This document shows positions 16,043 through 25,487 of a stretch of 49,261 nt of DNA, one piece after another. Location: contig CAISIK010000189.1 in assembly GCA_903885375.1 (NCBI GenBank), positions 1-49,261 on the forward strand, given 5' to 3'. Positions within the stretch are counted from its first letter, which is position 1, and the number at the start of each line of letters is the position of its first letter. The notes beneath the pieces were generated by a model. It had not been told where the DNA came from and did no database searches. It was given only the letters and a program-made list of their open reading frames with translations. This DNA is from an uncultured Pseudomonadota bacterium (GTDB lineage Bacteria; Myxococcota_A; UBA796; SXON01). The position numbers and the translations under genes were made by a program.

Positions 16043-17728
16043 TTGGAGATCGTCTGCCCGCGCTGCCTCGCTCGCCACCAGGCGGACCCTCCGGCATCGG
16101 GCCGCTCGCGGACTCGCCCGCTCCGCTTCCGCTGCTCCGAGTGCGGCAACACCTTCCCCGTTCACGGCGAGAGCAGCGCGCCGCTCCCGCCGGCGATGCT
16201 CCCGATCGAGCCGCCCTCGCGGCTCGTGCCGGAGCCGCGCCCGGTGGGCATCGCCGAGCCGGTGGAGATGCTCCGCGTCAGCGGCGACGTTTACAGCGTT
16301 CCCGACGCCGCCACCCTCCAACGGTGGATCCTCGAACGGCGCGTGTCGCCCGAGGACATGGTCTCGCAGTACGGCATGCGGTGGACCGCCATCGGCGATC
16401 GCCCCGAGCTCGCCCTGTTCTTCCAGGCCGCCGACCGGCTTGGCGATGCCGCCCCTGTCGGCGGATACACCGATGAGGAGCCCTACCGCCCCGCGTCGTG
16501 GGGGCTCCCCATGGCCGACGACGAGGAGATCTACGTTCAGGAGCTCGGCACGGAGGGCGGCGACCCGCCCACCGCCGTGCAGGAGAGCCCCGCCCCCACG
16601 GTGGGCAACCTGCGGCTGCAGCCCTCGCCCACGCTGTCGCCGCACCCCTTCAAGGATGAGCCCACGCTCCACGCGGTCGAGCCCCCGCCGGTGGTGGGAC
16701 CGCTCGACGAGCTCCCTGCGAACCTCCTCGTGGCGGCCCGTACGGCCGACGACCCGGCGCGCCTGCTCGACCAGCCGCCGCCGGTGCCCTTCCAGATGGA
16801 GGCCCGCTCGCTCGGCTTCCGGCTCGACCCCGACCCCGACACCCAGGAAGAAACCCTCCAGGGCTTCAATCGGCAGGAGGTGGAGCAGGCGCACGACCCC
16901 ACCGACAGCTTCATGCTCACCGGGGTGATCCCGGGCAGCCCCGACTACGCCCCGCCGCCGGTGGAGATCGACGGCGCGGTGCCCCGCACCGTGCAGCCGC
17001 GCGCCCCGTGGCCGATCCAGGACGAGGAGCCGCCGCCGCGCCGCGGAGGCGCCGCGCCCGAGATCGTGATCGCCGGCCTGCTCCTCGTGGCCGGCCTCAT
17101 CGCGGTGGGCGGGTGGCTGTTCACCCGAAAGTCGGAAGCTCCGGCGCCCGCCGAGGCGGCTGCCGTGCAGACCGAGGCGCCGCCCCCGCCGCCCCCTCCG
17201 GCGGCCAACCCGGAAGACGAAGCGGCGCGTGCCGCGGCGCAGGCCGCCGCGATGGCGGAGCCGCTCTCCGAAGAGGAGGCCACCGCCGCGACGCCGCCCG
17301 CGCAGCCCCCCCCGGCCGTCGTGAAGCCCCCGGCGGTCGCCGCGGAGCAGAGCCCGCCGGTGGAGAAGCCCGAGCCGAAGCCGATCGCGAAGGCCGAGCC
17401 GAAGCCGGTCGCGGAGGCCGAGCCGAAGCCGGTCGCGAAGGCCGAAGCACCCGCGGGCGGGGGCAGCGCCCGAAGCCTGACCGACGCCGGCTGGAAGGCC
17501 ATCGACAAGGGCGACCTCGAGGCGGCCCATGGGTTCTTCGCGCGGGCCCTCCAGAAGGATGCCGGCTCCGCCTGGGCGCTCTACGGCCGGGGGTACGCCA
17601 ACGAGAAGCTGGGCGACAAGGTGAGCGCTGGCGCCGACTACTGCGCTGCGCAGGCCGCCGCGGGGAGCGATGCCGAGCTCACGCGCGAGCTGAGCGGCGG
17701 ATTGCGCCGGCTCGGCCGCGGCTGCTGA
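16043..17728 (+). CDS. MJ0042-like zinc ribbon - GYF-like - TM - TPR protein (copy 2)
   Basis: A 561-residue paralog of the preceding gene. I choose the TTG at 16043, one base after the previous stop, because it places the ribbon (C5, C8, C31, C34) at the N-terminus as in copy 1; an ATG at 16001 would add 14 residues that overlap the upstream gene. A GYF-like domain lies near residues 79-130 (WILERRVSPEDMV, MRWTAIGDRPELALFF), followed by a long acidic Pro-rich region. The transmembrane helix is near 340-360, then comes a Pro/Ala/Lys linker with three 8-residue repeats and a C-terminal TPR-like domain (LYGRGYANEKLGDKV). The two genes probably form a heteromeric inner-membrane scaffold. Start codon somewhat uncertain. 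Confidence 0.77.
   Translation: MEIVCPRCLARHQADPPASGRSRTRPLRFRCSECGNTFPVHGESSAPLPPAMLPIEPPSRLVPEPRPVGIAEPVEMLRVSGDVYSVPDAATLQRWILERRVSPEDMVSQYGMRWTAIGDRPELALFFQAADRLGDAAPVGGYTDEEPYRPASWGLPMADDEEIYVQELGTEGGDPPTAVQESPAPTVGNLRLQPSPTLSPHPFKDEPTLHAVEPPPVVGPLDELPANLLVAARTADDPARLLDQPPPVPFQMEARSLGFRLDPDPDTQEETLQGFNRQEVEQAHDPTDSFMLTGVIPGSPDYAPPPVEIDGAVPRTVQPRAPWPIQDEEPPPRRGGAAPEIVIAGLLLVAGLIAVGGWLFTRKSEAPAPAEAAAVQTEAPPPPPPPAANPEDEAARAAAQAAAMAEPLSEEEATAATPPAQPPPAVVKPPAVAAEQSPPVEKPEPKPIAKAEPKPVAEAEPKPVAKAEAPAGGGSARSLTDAGWKAIDKGDLEAAHGFFARALQKDAGSAWALYGRGYANEKLGDKVSAGADYCAAQAAAGSDAELTRELSGGLRRLGRGC
17372..17443 (+). repeat. Three tandem 24-bp coding repeats (EPKP[IV]A[KE]A)
   Basis: Copies at 17372-17395, 17396-17419 and 17420-17443 differ by only a few bases. 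They encode a Pro/Lys/Glu periplasmic spacer between the membrane helix and the TPR domain, like the spacers of TonB-type proteins. Perfect phasing makes length variation by slippage likely. Confidence 0.85.
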
Positions 17729-17774
17729 GCGCAGGCCCTCGCGCCTCGGGTTACTTTGGCGCCAACCGAGGCTG

Positions 17775-18098
17775 ATGATGTCGCACGAGAAAAACAAGAC
17801 CGAAGAAGAGTACTTCGCCCGCCTCGAGCGCGAGGCCCGCGAAAAGGCATCGGCCGAGGCCGAGATCGCCCGCGAGGCCGCCCAGCGCGCCGAGCTGGCC
17901 GCCCTGCACCACCAGCGCTGCGGAAAGTGCGGCGGGCTGATGAAGCCGCAGGACTACAAGGCCGTGGAGATCGACGTGTGCGTGGGCTGCGGCGCCGTCC
18001 TGCTCGACCCGGGCGAGCTCGAGCAGCTCGCCGGCAGCGATGCAACCGGCACGCTCGCCGGCCTCGCGAACCTGTTCAAATTCCGAGCTGGCAAGTAA
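17775..18098 (+). CDS. Small TFIIB-type zinc-ribbon protein
   Basis: A 107-residue soluble protein. The first 45 residues are a charged Glu/Ala/Arg helix, probably a coiled coil. They are followed by a zf-TFIIB-like zinc ribbon with CGKCGG near 49-52 and CVGCGAVLLDPGELEQL near 69-72. Proteins with this domain are common and mostly uncharacterised. ATG 17775 (or the next codon, also ATG) has GAGG about nine bases upstream; a TACTTT -10-like element lies 17 bases before it, so it may have its own promoter although it follows the two zinc-ribbon membrane proteins. Its last 23 bases overlap the end of the convergent cytochrome-like lipoprotein gene. Confidence 0.82.
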   Translation: MMSHEKNKTEEEYFARLEREAREKASAEAEIAREAAQRAELAALHHQRCGKCGGLMKPQDYKAVEIDVCVGCGAVLLDPGELEQLAGSDATGTLAGLANLFKFRAGK

Positions 18099-18411
18099 GG
18101 TACACGTCGAGGAGCTGCAGGTCGTCGGTGAAGACGCCACCTCCGGGCGGCATCGTCTGCTCCTCGATCGTGCGCGCGCGAACCCGAGCGCCCGAGGCGT
18201 AGAACTCGGCCTCCGTGTCAAAATCCAGGCCCTCCGGCGCGCCGTACCGCCGGTCGGTGTTCTGCTCCGAGTGGCAGGACACGCAGTAGGTCGTCACGAA
18301 ACCGTGCCCGAAGCCATCCCAGTCCACCTCCGGCGCGGTCGTGCAGTCCACGCCCGACCCGCCCGTGTCCTCGCCGTCGGAGCACGCCACCATGAGCACC
18401 AGCAGCATCAC
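18076..18411 (-). CDS. Small mono-heme c-type cytochrome-like lipoprotein
   Basis: A 111-residue lipoprotein. A very short signal (MMLLVLMVAC) ends in the lipidated Cys at 10, followed by an acidic Gly-rich linker. One heme-binding motif, CVSCH, sits at 43-47, and TMPPGGG near 86 supplies a plausible Met axial ligand, so a class-I-like cytochrome c fold is likely. Translation begins at GTG 18411 or the next codon ATG; either overlaps the DUF1501 stop (GTGATG), showing tight coupling. It is the last gene of the four-gene minus-strand operon and probably accepts electrons outside the inner membrane, though its donor is unknown. Confidence 0.78.
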   Translation of the reverse strand: MMLLVLMVACSDGEDTGGSGVDCTTAPEVDWDGFGHGFVTTYCVSCHSEQNTDRRYGAPEGLDFDTEAEFYASGARVRARTIEEQTMPPGGGVFTDDLQLLDVYLTCQLGI

Positions 18412-19664
18412 GCGAGCACGGCCGTGACGGGCGCGGTTTCGCCCGGGTCGACGTTGCCGAGCGCGAGCAGCGTGGCCCCGAAGTTGGCCGCCGTGATGCC
18501 CGGACCATCGCTCATCACCTCGCCGGAGGCGAAGTCGGTGGCGGCGCCGTAGCCGGAGTCGTCGAAGCCGCCCACGACCTGGCCGCCGGCCACGCCCGCG
18601 CCGATGACCATGGCGCTCGTGAACGTCCAGTGATCACGGCCGTTGCCGGGGTTGAGCTGCGGCGTCCGGCCCATTTCCGACACGAGCACGACCACGGTTT
18701 CATCCGCCAGCGACCCCCCCGAGGCCGAGGTGCGACTGTCGAGGTCATCGAGCGCGAGCGAGAGGTACTGGAACAGCTCGTCGAAGTGCAACGTCTGCCG
18801 GTCGTTGTTCGAGTGGGTGTCCCAACCCTCGCTACACCACCCGCGGTACTCCACCAATGCAGAGCGGGCCAGACCCAACTCGAACACGTCGAACACCGCC
18901 GCCATCTGGTTGGCCAGCTCGTAGCAGCCGCCCGGAGAGTAGGCCGAAATCTGCAGACGGTCGGCATAGTCCTTGAGCGACTCCACGTCGTCGAGCGCCG
19001 AGCCCGCGGCCTTGGCGATCGGATTGGCGCTCGCGAAGCCCGACATGCGCTTGCGCACCATGGCATCCACGAGGGCATCCCGATCGGTGGAGGGCACCGG
19101 GAAACGCTGGCTGGCCGAGCTCAGCGCCGTCCCGGTGATGAGCGCCTGCAGCTGGCTGCTCTCCCCGACGCGGACCACCCGATCGGAGTATTTCGCGGTG
19201 AACGCGGTGCCGCTGAGGACGAAGTAGGGAAGGAGCTGCCGTGAGGTGGACATGCCGGCGAGGACCGCTCCCCAGTCGTCGGTGCTCCCCTCCGCGCTCC
19301 CCGTCATCATGATGCGTGCACAGCGCTCGTGGGTGACACTCCGCACCTCGATTCCGTTCACCACGCAGGTCCTCGCGCCGAACCGCGCAAAATATGCCGG
19401 GACGTTGGGACGCAGCGCGTTGTCCACGAACTTGATGCCGTTGAGCTCGCGCGTGGTGCTGTCCGGCTCCATGTCCACGATGCTGGAGCCAAAGTTGGGC
19501 TGGAATACGTAGGTGGTGTCCCACCCGCCGCGGCAGTGGACAAACAGGAAGCGCCGATTGTCTCCCGCCACCGCGTCGGCGAAGCCGAAACGGGGCGCGA
19601 GCAACCCGGCCATCCCGAGGCCCAGGACGCCGCGACGGCTCAACGGCAGGGGGCCGCGGGCCAT
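18408..19664 (-). CDS. DUF1501 family protein with Tat signal
   Basis: 418 residues from the ATG at 19664, which overlaps the preceding stop (TGATG); the open frame runs further but that extension is Arg-rich noise. The N-terminus SRRGVLGLGMAGLLA is a twin-arginine signal, so the protein is exported folded. DUF1501 landmarks: GWDTTYVFQ after the signal, GWDTHSNN near 290, VSEMGRTPQLN near 330, then GRDHW and VIGAGVAGGQVVGG. The fold is related to the alkaline-phosphatase/sulfatase superfamily. DUF1501 proteins recur beside DUF1549/DUF1800-type partners in Planctomycetes, Myxococcota and others, but their role is not established. Here the neighbours are two CxxCH proteins. Confidence 0.9.
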   Translation of the reverse strand: MARGPLPLSRRGVLGLGMAGLLAPRFGFADAVAGDNRRFLFVHCRGGWDTTYVFQPNFGSSIVDMEPDSTTRELNGIKFVDNALRPNVPAYFARFGARTCVVNGIEVRSVTHERCARIMMTGSAEGSTDDWGAVLAGMSTSRQLLPYFVLSGTAFTAKYSDRVVRVGESSQLQALITGTALSSASQRFPVPSTDRDALVDAMVRKRMSGFASANPIAKAAGSALDDVESLKDYADRLQISAYSPGGCYELANQMAAVFDVFELGLARSALVEYRGWCSEGWDTHSNNDRQTLHFDELFQYLSLALDDLDSRTSASGGSLADETVVVLVSEMGRTPQLNPGNGRDHWTFTSAMVIGAGVAGGQVVGGFDDSGYGAATDFASGEVMSDGPGITAANFGATLLALGNVDPGETAPVTAVLA

Positions 19665-21298
19665 CAGTAGGTCACCATCAGGGGGTCTCGCAGCATCATT
19701 TCCAGGACGGCCTCCCAGGCTTCCGTTGCGCCGAGCGTGAGCTCCACGTCCGTCCACAGGGCGCCCGTCTCCGTCACCCATTCCGGCGCCGCGTGTTCGG
19801 CGTAGAGCCGCCAATGCAGCGCCTCCAGCTGCGCATCGAACTCCGCCTCGCCGGGCCGGGCCGTGGGGGGCACGGTGAGCACGGCGGCCTCCGGCTGCCC
19901 GAGGTCCCGCGCCACCAGCGTATAGGCCGCGGCCTGGGCCGCCCGCTTGTTGGCGAGCACCCAGGTGAGGCCGGGCGAGCTCTGCGGGCTCGTGACCGTG
20001 TAGCCATCCACCCCACCGGCGAGATCACGGAAGCCGACCTTGTCGTTCTCGAGCTGCGTGAAGCCGTTCTGCGTCCACTGGAGGCCCGCGAGCTCGCCGA
20101 AGAGGAGCCGCTGCTGGTTGGGCGTGAGCAGCCGGGCGGGCACCTCCTTCGCCCGGGTGTCCGCCGTGGCCTCCTCGGTGAAGCTGCCCACCTGGTACGA
20201 CTCCGACTCGAGCACATCCAACAGCAGGGGCTGCGGCAGACCGCCACCCTCCTCGAACGAACGCCAGAGCGTATCGATCGTTTCGTAGTCCTCGAAGCCC
20301 ACCGGGCGATGCCAGAGCTGCTCGGCCATGCTCTCGGCCGCACACTTGGAGAAGCGCGGATCCTCGCTGAGGTAGTACCCCACATCCACGAGGCCCCCCA
20401 TCGTGGTGCCGAAGTAGCCGGGCTCGGTGCCCAGCAGCTCCGGACCGAGCCGTTCCCGCTCAGGGTGGTAGTTCTGCATCTCGTAGGGGTTGTACTGGAT
20501 GGTCCACCAGAACCCGAACATGCTGGCGGCCAGGGGGTCGACCGTGACGTGACACGTGACACATGCCGGCTCGGTGCGGATGGCCTCTTCCGGATCGAGC
20601 ACCTGCGAGCGTTCGAACACGACCGGCCGGGCGAGGATGTCCGTGCACAGGAGCAACCGGGAGATCGCGGCCACCCGCCCCCGGCTCTTGTTCGACACAT
20701 TGGTGACGTATCGCCAATAGAACCCGTTCGTGGCGAGGACTCCGGCGGCTGGGCGCCCATCGGTGTATCGCGCCTTCTTCCAGCCCGTGCCTTCCTCTTC
20801 GGCGCCCTCCACGGGCTCCAGCGGCCACAGCTCCGCGAGAAGCGGCGTGGTCATGGTGTAGTCGGCGGTGACGATCTCGCTCCACGGCAGGTTGTCGTGC
20901 ACCACATGCGCGATGAGCCGGAGCGGCTCCTCGCCCACGGCATGCGCGAACTCGTCGGACCGTTCGGTGGTCATTCCGTAGTCGAGCGCGCCCACCTCGT
21001 AGGTGTCCATCACGGTGTGCCAGCGCTCCGCCAGCAAGGAGGTGAAGCGGTCCTCGAAGGCGGGGCCGTTCACGTAGCCCGACGCCAGCTCCCGGAGCCG
21101 CGAGGGATCGGCCTCCACCGCGTCGAGGTCCTCGATGGAGGGGAGGGTGCCTCGCACATCGAGGGAAATCCGACGGAGTAGGCGCGGAGAGGCCAGCGGG
21201 GCCATGCCGGAAGGCCCAGGCGCGGTGTCGTTCGGCTCCTCGCCGCTGCAGGTGGCCAGCGCCAGGAACGCCAGCATGGCGAGCTTCGGCACCCTCAT
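19664..21298 (-). CDS. DUF1549/DUF1588-like lipoprotein with CxxCH
   Basis: 544 residues from ATG 21298. The lipobox signal MRVPKLAMLAFLALATC supports this start over the longer Arg-rich reading, and the ATG overlaps the upstream stop (ATGA). LLRRISLDVRGTLPSIEDL, right after the lipid anchor, matches the opening of DUF1549 domains. Near the middle, ACVTCHVTVDPLA looks like the cytochrome-type block seen in DUF1588 proteins and could hold one heme. Its domain assignment is approximate. In other bacteria such proteins are genetic partners of DUF1501 proteins, as here, but no activity is known. Outer-face location inferred from the lipid anchor. Confidence 0.7.
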   Translation of the reverse strand: MRVPKLAMLAFLALATCSGEEPNDTAPGPSGMAPLASPRLLRRISLDVRGTLPSIEDLDAVEADPSRLRELASGYVNGPAFEDRFTSLLAERWHTVMDTYEVGALDYGMTTERSDEFAHAVGEEPLRLIAHVVHDNLPWSEIVTADYTMTTPLLAELWPLEPVEGAEEEGTGWKKARYTDGRPAAGVLATNGFYWRYVTNVSNKSRGRVAAISRLLLCTDILARPVVFERSQVLDPEEAIRTEPACVTCHVTVDPLAASMFGFWWTIQYNPYEMQNYHPERERLGPELLGTEPGYFGTTMGGLVDVGYYLSEDPRFSKCAAESMAEQLWHRPVGFEDYETIDTLWRSFEEGGGLPQPLLLDVLESESYQVGSFTEEATADTRAKEVPARLLTPNQQRLLFGELAGLQWTQNGFTQLENDKVGFRDLAGGVDGYTVTSPQSSPGLTWVLANKRAAQAAAYTLVARDLGQPEAAVLTVPPTARPGEAEFDAQLEALHWRLYAEHAAPEWVTETGALWTDVELTLGATEAWEAVLEMMLRDPLMVTY

Positions 21299-22173
21299 GG
21301 CTCGCCGGCCCCCATGTTCAGGTCGGTGGGGGTGAGCGCGTACAGGATGGCGGGCGTGAGGTCGGCGCAGGCCCGGCCGAGCGACTGGTCGTGGTCGAAC
21401 ACCACCTCGCCGCACCCATCGCAGGTCGTTTCGTCGTAGGTGAGCTCGTACCAGTACCCGACCGAATCACGAACCGCGGCCCTTCCGCTCGGGAGCGCTC
21501 CACACACGCCGTTGAGGCCATAGTCCTCGAAGGCTACCGCATGCTCCGCCACCGTGGCCCCGCCGTTGAGGGAGAGCTTCCAGACGCCGGCCTCGCGCGT
21601 GCCCTCCATGTAGAGCGCGCTGCTTGAGCCTGCAGCGAGCCAGCTCGCACTGGCCGCCTCGAAGCTGTACGATCCAAGGATGGCGGCTGACACCTCGCCG
21701 TACTGCATGTCGCCCGACATCAGGAACTCGACGTCGCCGCCGAACTCGAAAAGCGCGCCCTCGGGCGTCCGCATCGAGCCATCCCCCTTGAGCTGCTCGA
21801 TGTAGGTATCCTCCTGCCCGTTGCCGTCGGTGTCCATCCAGCCGAGACCGCCACCGCCCACGCCCTGGTACCAGTAGCCCGACTTCGCCTCGCACCCTTC
21901 GGGGTCGAAGACCTCCATGAACTTTTCCTGGGACGCCCCCGGCCCGGGACAGGTGGCATCCCCGTGGCCGAGGAGCTCGCTCCACACCGCCCACAGATCG
22001 GAGCCGGAGGGCAGACCGAAGCGCACGGCCTCCTTCATCTGGTACGCCGCCTCCTCCGCCGTGTAGGACGCTTCCGGGTGGCGCGGCCCCGAGGAGAGAC
22101 CATCGGCATCCGGCCGGAAGTCGTCGCCAACCTCCCCTTCCGTGCACGCCAGCAGCCCAACCAACAGAAGCAT
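21295..22173 (-). CDS. Lipoprotein of unknown function, first gene of the DUF1501 operon
   Basis: A 292-residue lipoprotein: MLLLVGLLAC is a ten-residue signal with no basic n-region. I do not recognise the mature domain. It contains an acidic DTDGNGQED stretch that could bind Ca2+, three scattered Cys before residue 110 and a Cys pair CDGC near 250. It is the promoter-proximal gene of four genes whose starts and stops overlap one after another, so it is likely part of the same extracytoplasmic assembly. TATGGT lies five bases upstream of the ATG and may be a leaderless -10 element. Confidence 0.75.
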   Translation of the reverse strand: MLLLVGLLACTEGEVGDDFRPDADGLSSGPRHPEASYTAEEAAYQMKEAVRFGLPSGSDLWAVWSELLGHGDATCPGPGASQEKFMEVFDPEGCEAKSGYWYQGVGGGGLGWMDTDGNGQEDTYIEQLKGDGSMRTPEGALFEFGGDVEFLMSGDMQYGEVSAAILGSYSFEAASASWLAAGSSSALYMEGTREAGVWKLSLNGGATVAEHAVAFEDYGLNGVCGALPSGRAAVRDSVGYWYELTYDETTCDGCGEVVFDHDQSLGRACADLTPAILYALTPTDLNMGAGEP

Positions 22174-22178
22174 GCTCC

Positions 22179-22184
22179 ACCATA
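22179..22184 (-). promoter_or_regulatory. Candidate -10 element, leaderless, DUF1501 operon
   Basis: On the minus strand TATGGT is followed by five bases and the ATG of the lipoprotein gene at 22173. It would drive the whole four-gene operon. Confidence 0.4.
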
Positions 22185-22209
22185 GCCCGCCACCCGCGGG
22201 ATCGTCCGC

Positions 22210-24024
22210 TCAGTACAGGGTGTGCTCGTCGGTGACCTGCAAAACCTCCTCGAACGTCGTTTCCCCCCGCGCCATCTTCTTGATCGCGTACTCGCGCAGG
22301 GTGAGCATTCCGTCGTTGAGCGCCTCTCGCTTGATCTCCTGCGAGGATGCTTTTTGCTGGATCAACAGGCGTATGCGCGGCGACACCGACAAGAGTTCGA
22401 AGACGCCGGTTCGGCCGCGGTAGCCGGTGCCGCGGCAGCGCACACACCCGCGGCCCCGCTTCACCTTGAGCTGTCGACCGCCGGCCCCACGGATGCGCAG
22501 CGCCTCGATCTGCTCGTTGGTGAGCACCTCGTCGGCCGCACAGCCGGTGCATATCCGCCGCACGAGCCGCTGGGCCAGCACGCCGGTCAGCACACCCGCC
22601 ACGAGGAAGGGGAAGACATCGAGGTCGAGGAGGCGGCTCACGGCCGTGGCCGCATCGTTGGTGTGCACGGTGCTCAGGACGAGGTGCCCGGTGAGCGCCG
22701 CCTGCACGGCGTTCTCGGCGGTGTCGGGGTCGCGGATTTCGCCGACCATCACCACGTCGGGGTCCTGGCGGAGCACGTTTCGGAGCGCATTCCCGAAGGT
22801 GAAGCCGATCTTGGGCTGCATCGCCATCTGGTTGAACTGCTCCTGCACCATCTCGATGGGGTCTTCGAGCGTGCAGATGTTCACCCGCGGCGAGGCGATG
22901 TGGTGGAGCGTGGAGTACAGCGTGGTGGTCTTGCCGCTGCCCGTCGGGCCGGTGATCAGGACCATCCCGTTGGTCTGCCGGATCATCCCCTCGTAGATGG
23001 CCAGCTCCCGCGGGAAGAAGCCGAGGTCGGCGAGCGGCTGTTTCAGGACCGACGGGTCGAACACACGGATGACGACCTTCTCGCCGAAGGCGGTCGGGAC
23101 GGTGCTCACGCGGAGCTCTACCTCGTCCCGCCCGATCTCCGTCTTGAACCGGCCATCCTGCGGACGCCGCTTCTCCGCGATGTCCAGCCGGGCGAGCAGC
23201 TTGATGCGCGACACCACTGCCGGGTGCACCGTACGCGGCATCCGGTGGACGGTGTGCAGCACCCCGTCGATCCGCATGCGAACGAGCGCATCCTCCCGCT
23301 TGGGCTCGAGGTGGATGTCGCTCGCCCGCTGCTCGGACGCATAGTTCAGGAGGTACCACACGGCCTGGACCACCGGCTGGTCGTTGGCCTCCAGCTCGTT
23401 CGCGCCGGCCACCCGGTAGAGCGCTTCGAGGTTGGCGATGTCGGGAAGCGTGCTCGACACTTCCGCCTCCGCGGCCCGCATCGAGCGCCGGAATCCGTGG
23501 AACTCCGCGATCACGCGGAGCACCTCCCCCTTCGAGGCCATGACCGGCCGAACGGGCTTCTTCTTGAACTCCGCGATCTGCTGCAGCAGGGTGGTGTTCC
23601 AGGGCTCGGCGGTGGCCACGGTGAGGAGCTGGGGCGTGTCGGCCGTGGCCACGACGAGGTTCTTCTCGGCGAAGGGGCCGCCAAAGGTGTCGACGACCAG
23701 CTTGAAGTCGAGCTTCAGGGGGTCGAGCCGCACAAACGCGAAGCCGAGCTGCCGAGCGATACACTCGCTGATCGCCTCCTCGTCGAGCACCTGATCGGGC
23801 ACATCCGCGCGGCGGAAGCGGAAGGAAGCGACCAGCTCCGGGTCGTTCACCGCGTAGCTCACCCGCTGGCGACCGAGCACCCGGCGCAGCTCCGCTCGAC
23901 GGTCCAGCAACAGGTGACGACCCTGTTCCCGGCCACGATTGAGCACATCCTGGCGTTGACCAGGATGAATCAGCCGATCGGAAACCAGCATGTCGAGAAT
24001 CTGCGCGAGCGTCGGCGCGGGCAT
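22210..24024 (-). CDS. gspE: GspE/PilB-type secretion or pilus assembly ATPase
   Basis: A 604-residue cytoplasmic hexameric ATPase that powers type II secretion or type IV pilus extension. The N-terminal roughly 190 residues are the GspE/PilB N-domain. The ATPase core has Walker A GPTGSGKT (359-366), an Asp box near 391 (LEDPIE), Walker B VGEIRD (427-432) and a His box STVHTND (near 451). A tetracysteine zinc module has C493, C496, C527 and C530. ATG 24024 begins at a conserved-looking helix; the longer frame runs antisense through the regulator gene and is rejected. No other secretion gene is nearby, so GspE versus PilB cannot be decided from context. Confidence 0.9.
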   Translation of the reverse strand: MPAPTLAQILDMLVSDRLIHPGQRQDVLNRGREQGRHLLLDRRAELRRVLGRQRVSYAVNDPELVASFRFRRADVPDQVLDEEAISECIARQLGFAFVRLDPLKLDFKLVVDTFGGPFAEKNLVVATADTPQLLTVATAEPWNTTLLQQIAEFKKKPVRPVMASKGEVLRVIAEFHGFRRSMRAAEAEVSSTLPDIANLEALYRVAGANELEANDQPVVQAVWYLLNYASEQRASDIHLEPKREDALVRMRIDGVLHTVHRMPRTVHPAVVSRIKLLARLDIAEKRRPQDGRFKTEIGRDEVELRVSTVPTAFGEKVVIRVFDPSVLKQPLADLGFFPRELAIYEGMIRQTNGMVLITGPTGSGKTTTLYSTLHHIASPRVNICTLEDPIEMVQEQFNQMAMQPKIGFTFGNALRNVLRQDPDVVMVGEIRDPDTAENAVQAALTGHLVLSTVHTNDAATAVSRLLDLDVFPFLVAGVLTGVLAQRLVRRICTGCAADEVLTNEQIEALRIRGAGGRQLKVKRGRGCVRCRGTGYRGRTGVFELLSVSPRIRLLIQQKASSQEIKREALNDGMLTLREYAIKKMARGETTFEEVLQVTDEHTLY

Positions 24025-24031
24025 GAACCGC

Positions 24032-24037
24032 AGGGTA
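24032..24037 (-). promoter_or_regulatory. Candidate -10 element, leaderless, gspE-like gene
   Basis: Minus-strand TACCCT followed by seven bases and the ATG at 24024. The divergent regulator gene has its own element 22 bases away, so the two promoters are interleaved in 45 bases. Confidence 0.4.
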
Positions 24038-24058
24038 TCGCGCCGGAGGCAGCCGGCA

Positions 24059-24064
24059 TACATC
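24059..24064 (+). promoter_or_regulatory. Candidate -10 element, leaderless, NtrC-type gene
   Basis: TACATC followed by five bases and the ATG at 24070, with no Shine-Dalgarno sequence. Confidence 0.3.
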
Positions 24065-24069
24065 GCCGC

Positions 24070-25443
<1,374 letters not shown>

Positions 25444-25474
25444 CCGCCGCAACCAGAGCGCACCCGTTTCCGGT

Positions 25475-25480
25475 TAGGCA
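25475..25480 (+). promoter_or_regulatory. Candidate -10 element, leaderless, P5C dehydrogenase gene
   Basis: TAGGCA in the context CGGTTAGGCA, seven bases before the ATG at 25488; no Shine-Dalgarno sequence. Confidence 0.35.
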
Positions 25481-25487
25481 GCGGCGC

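Noticed and set aside
17371..17445. Repeat as a CRISPR or mobile-element sign
   Set aside because: The 24-bp units are contiguous, in frame and encode a Pro/Lys spacer; no spacers lie between them.
18076..22173. Planctomycete origin because of DUF1501/DUF1549-type genes
   Set aside because: These families also occur in Myxococcota, and the MYXO-CTERM-like tail and MJ0042 proteins favour the latter.
22222..24069. Upstream extension of the regulator frame
   Set aside because: The receiver domain begins exactly at ATG 24070; the extension is antisense to the ATPase gene.
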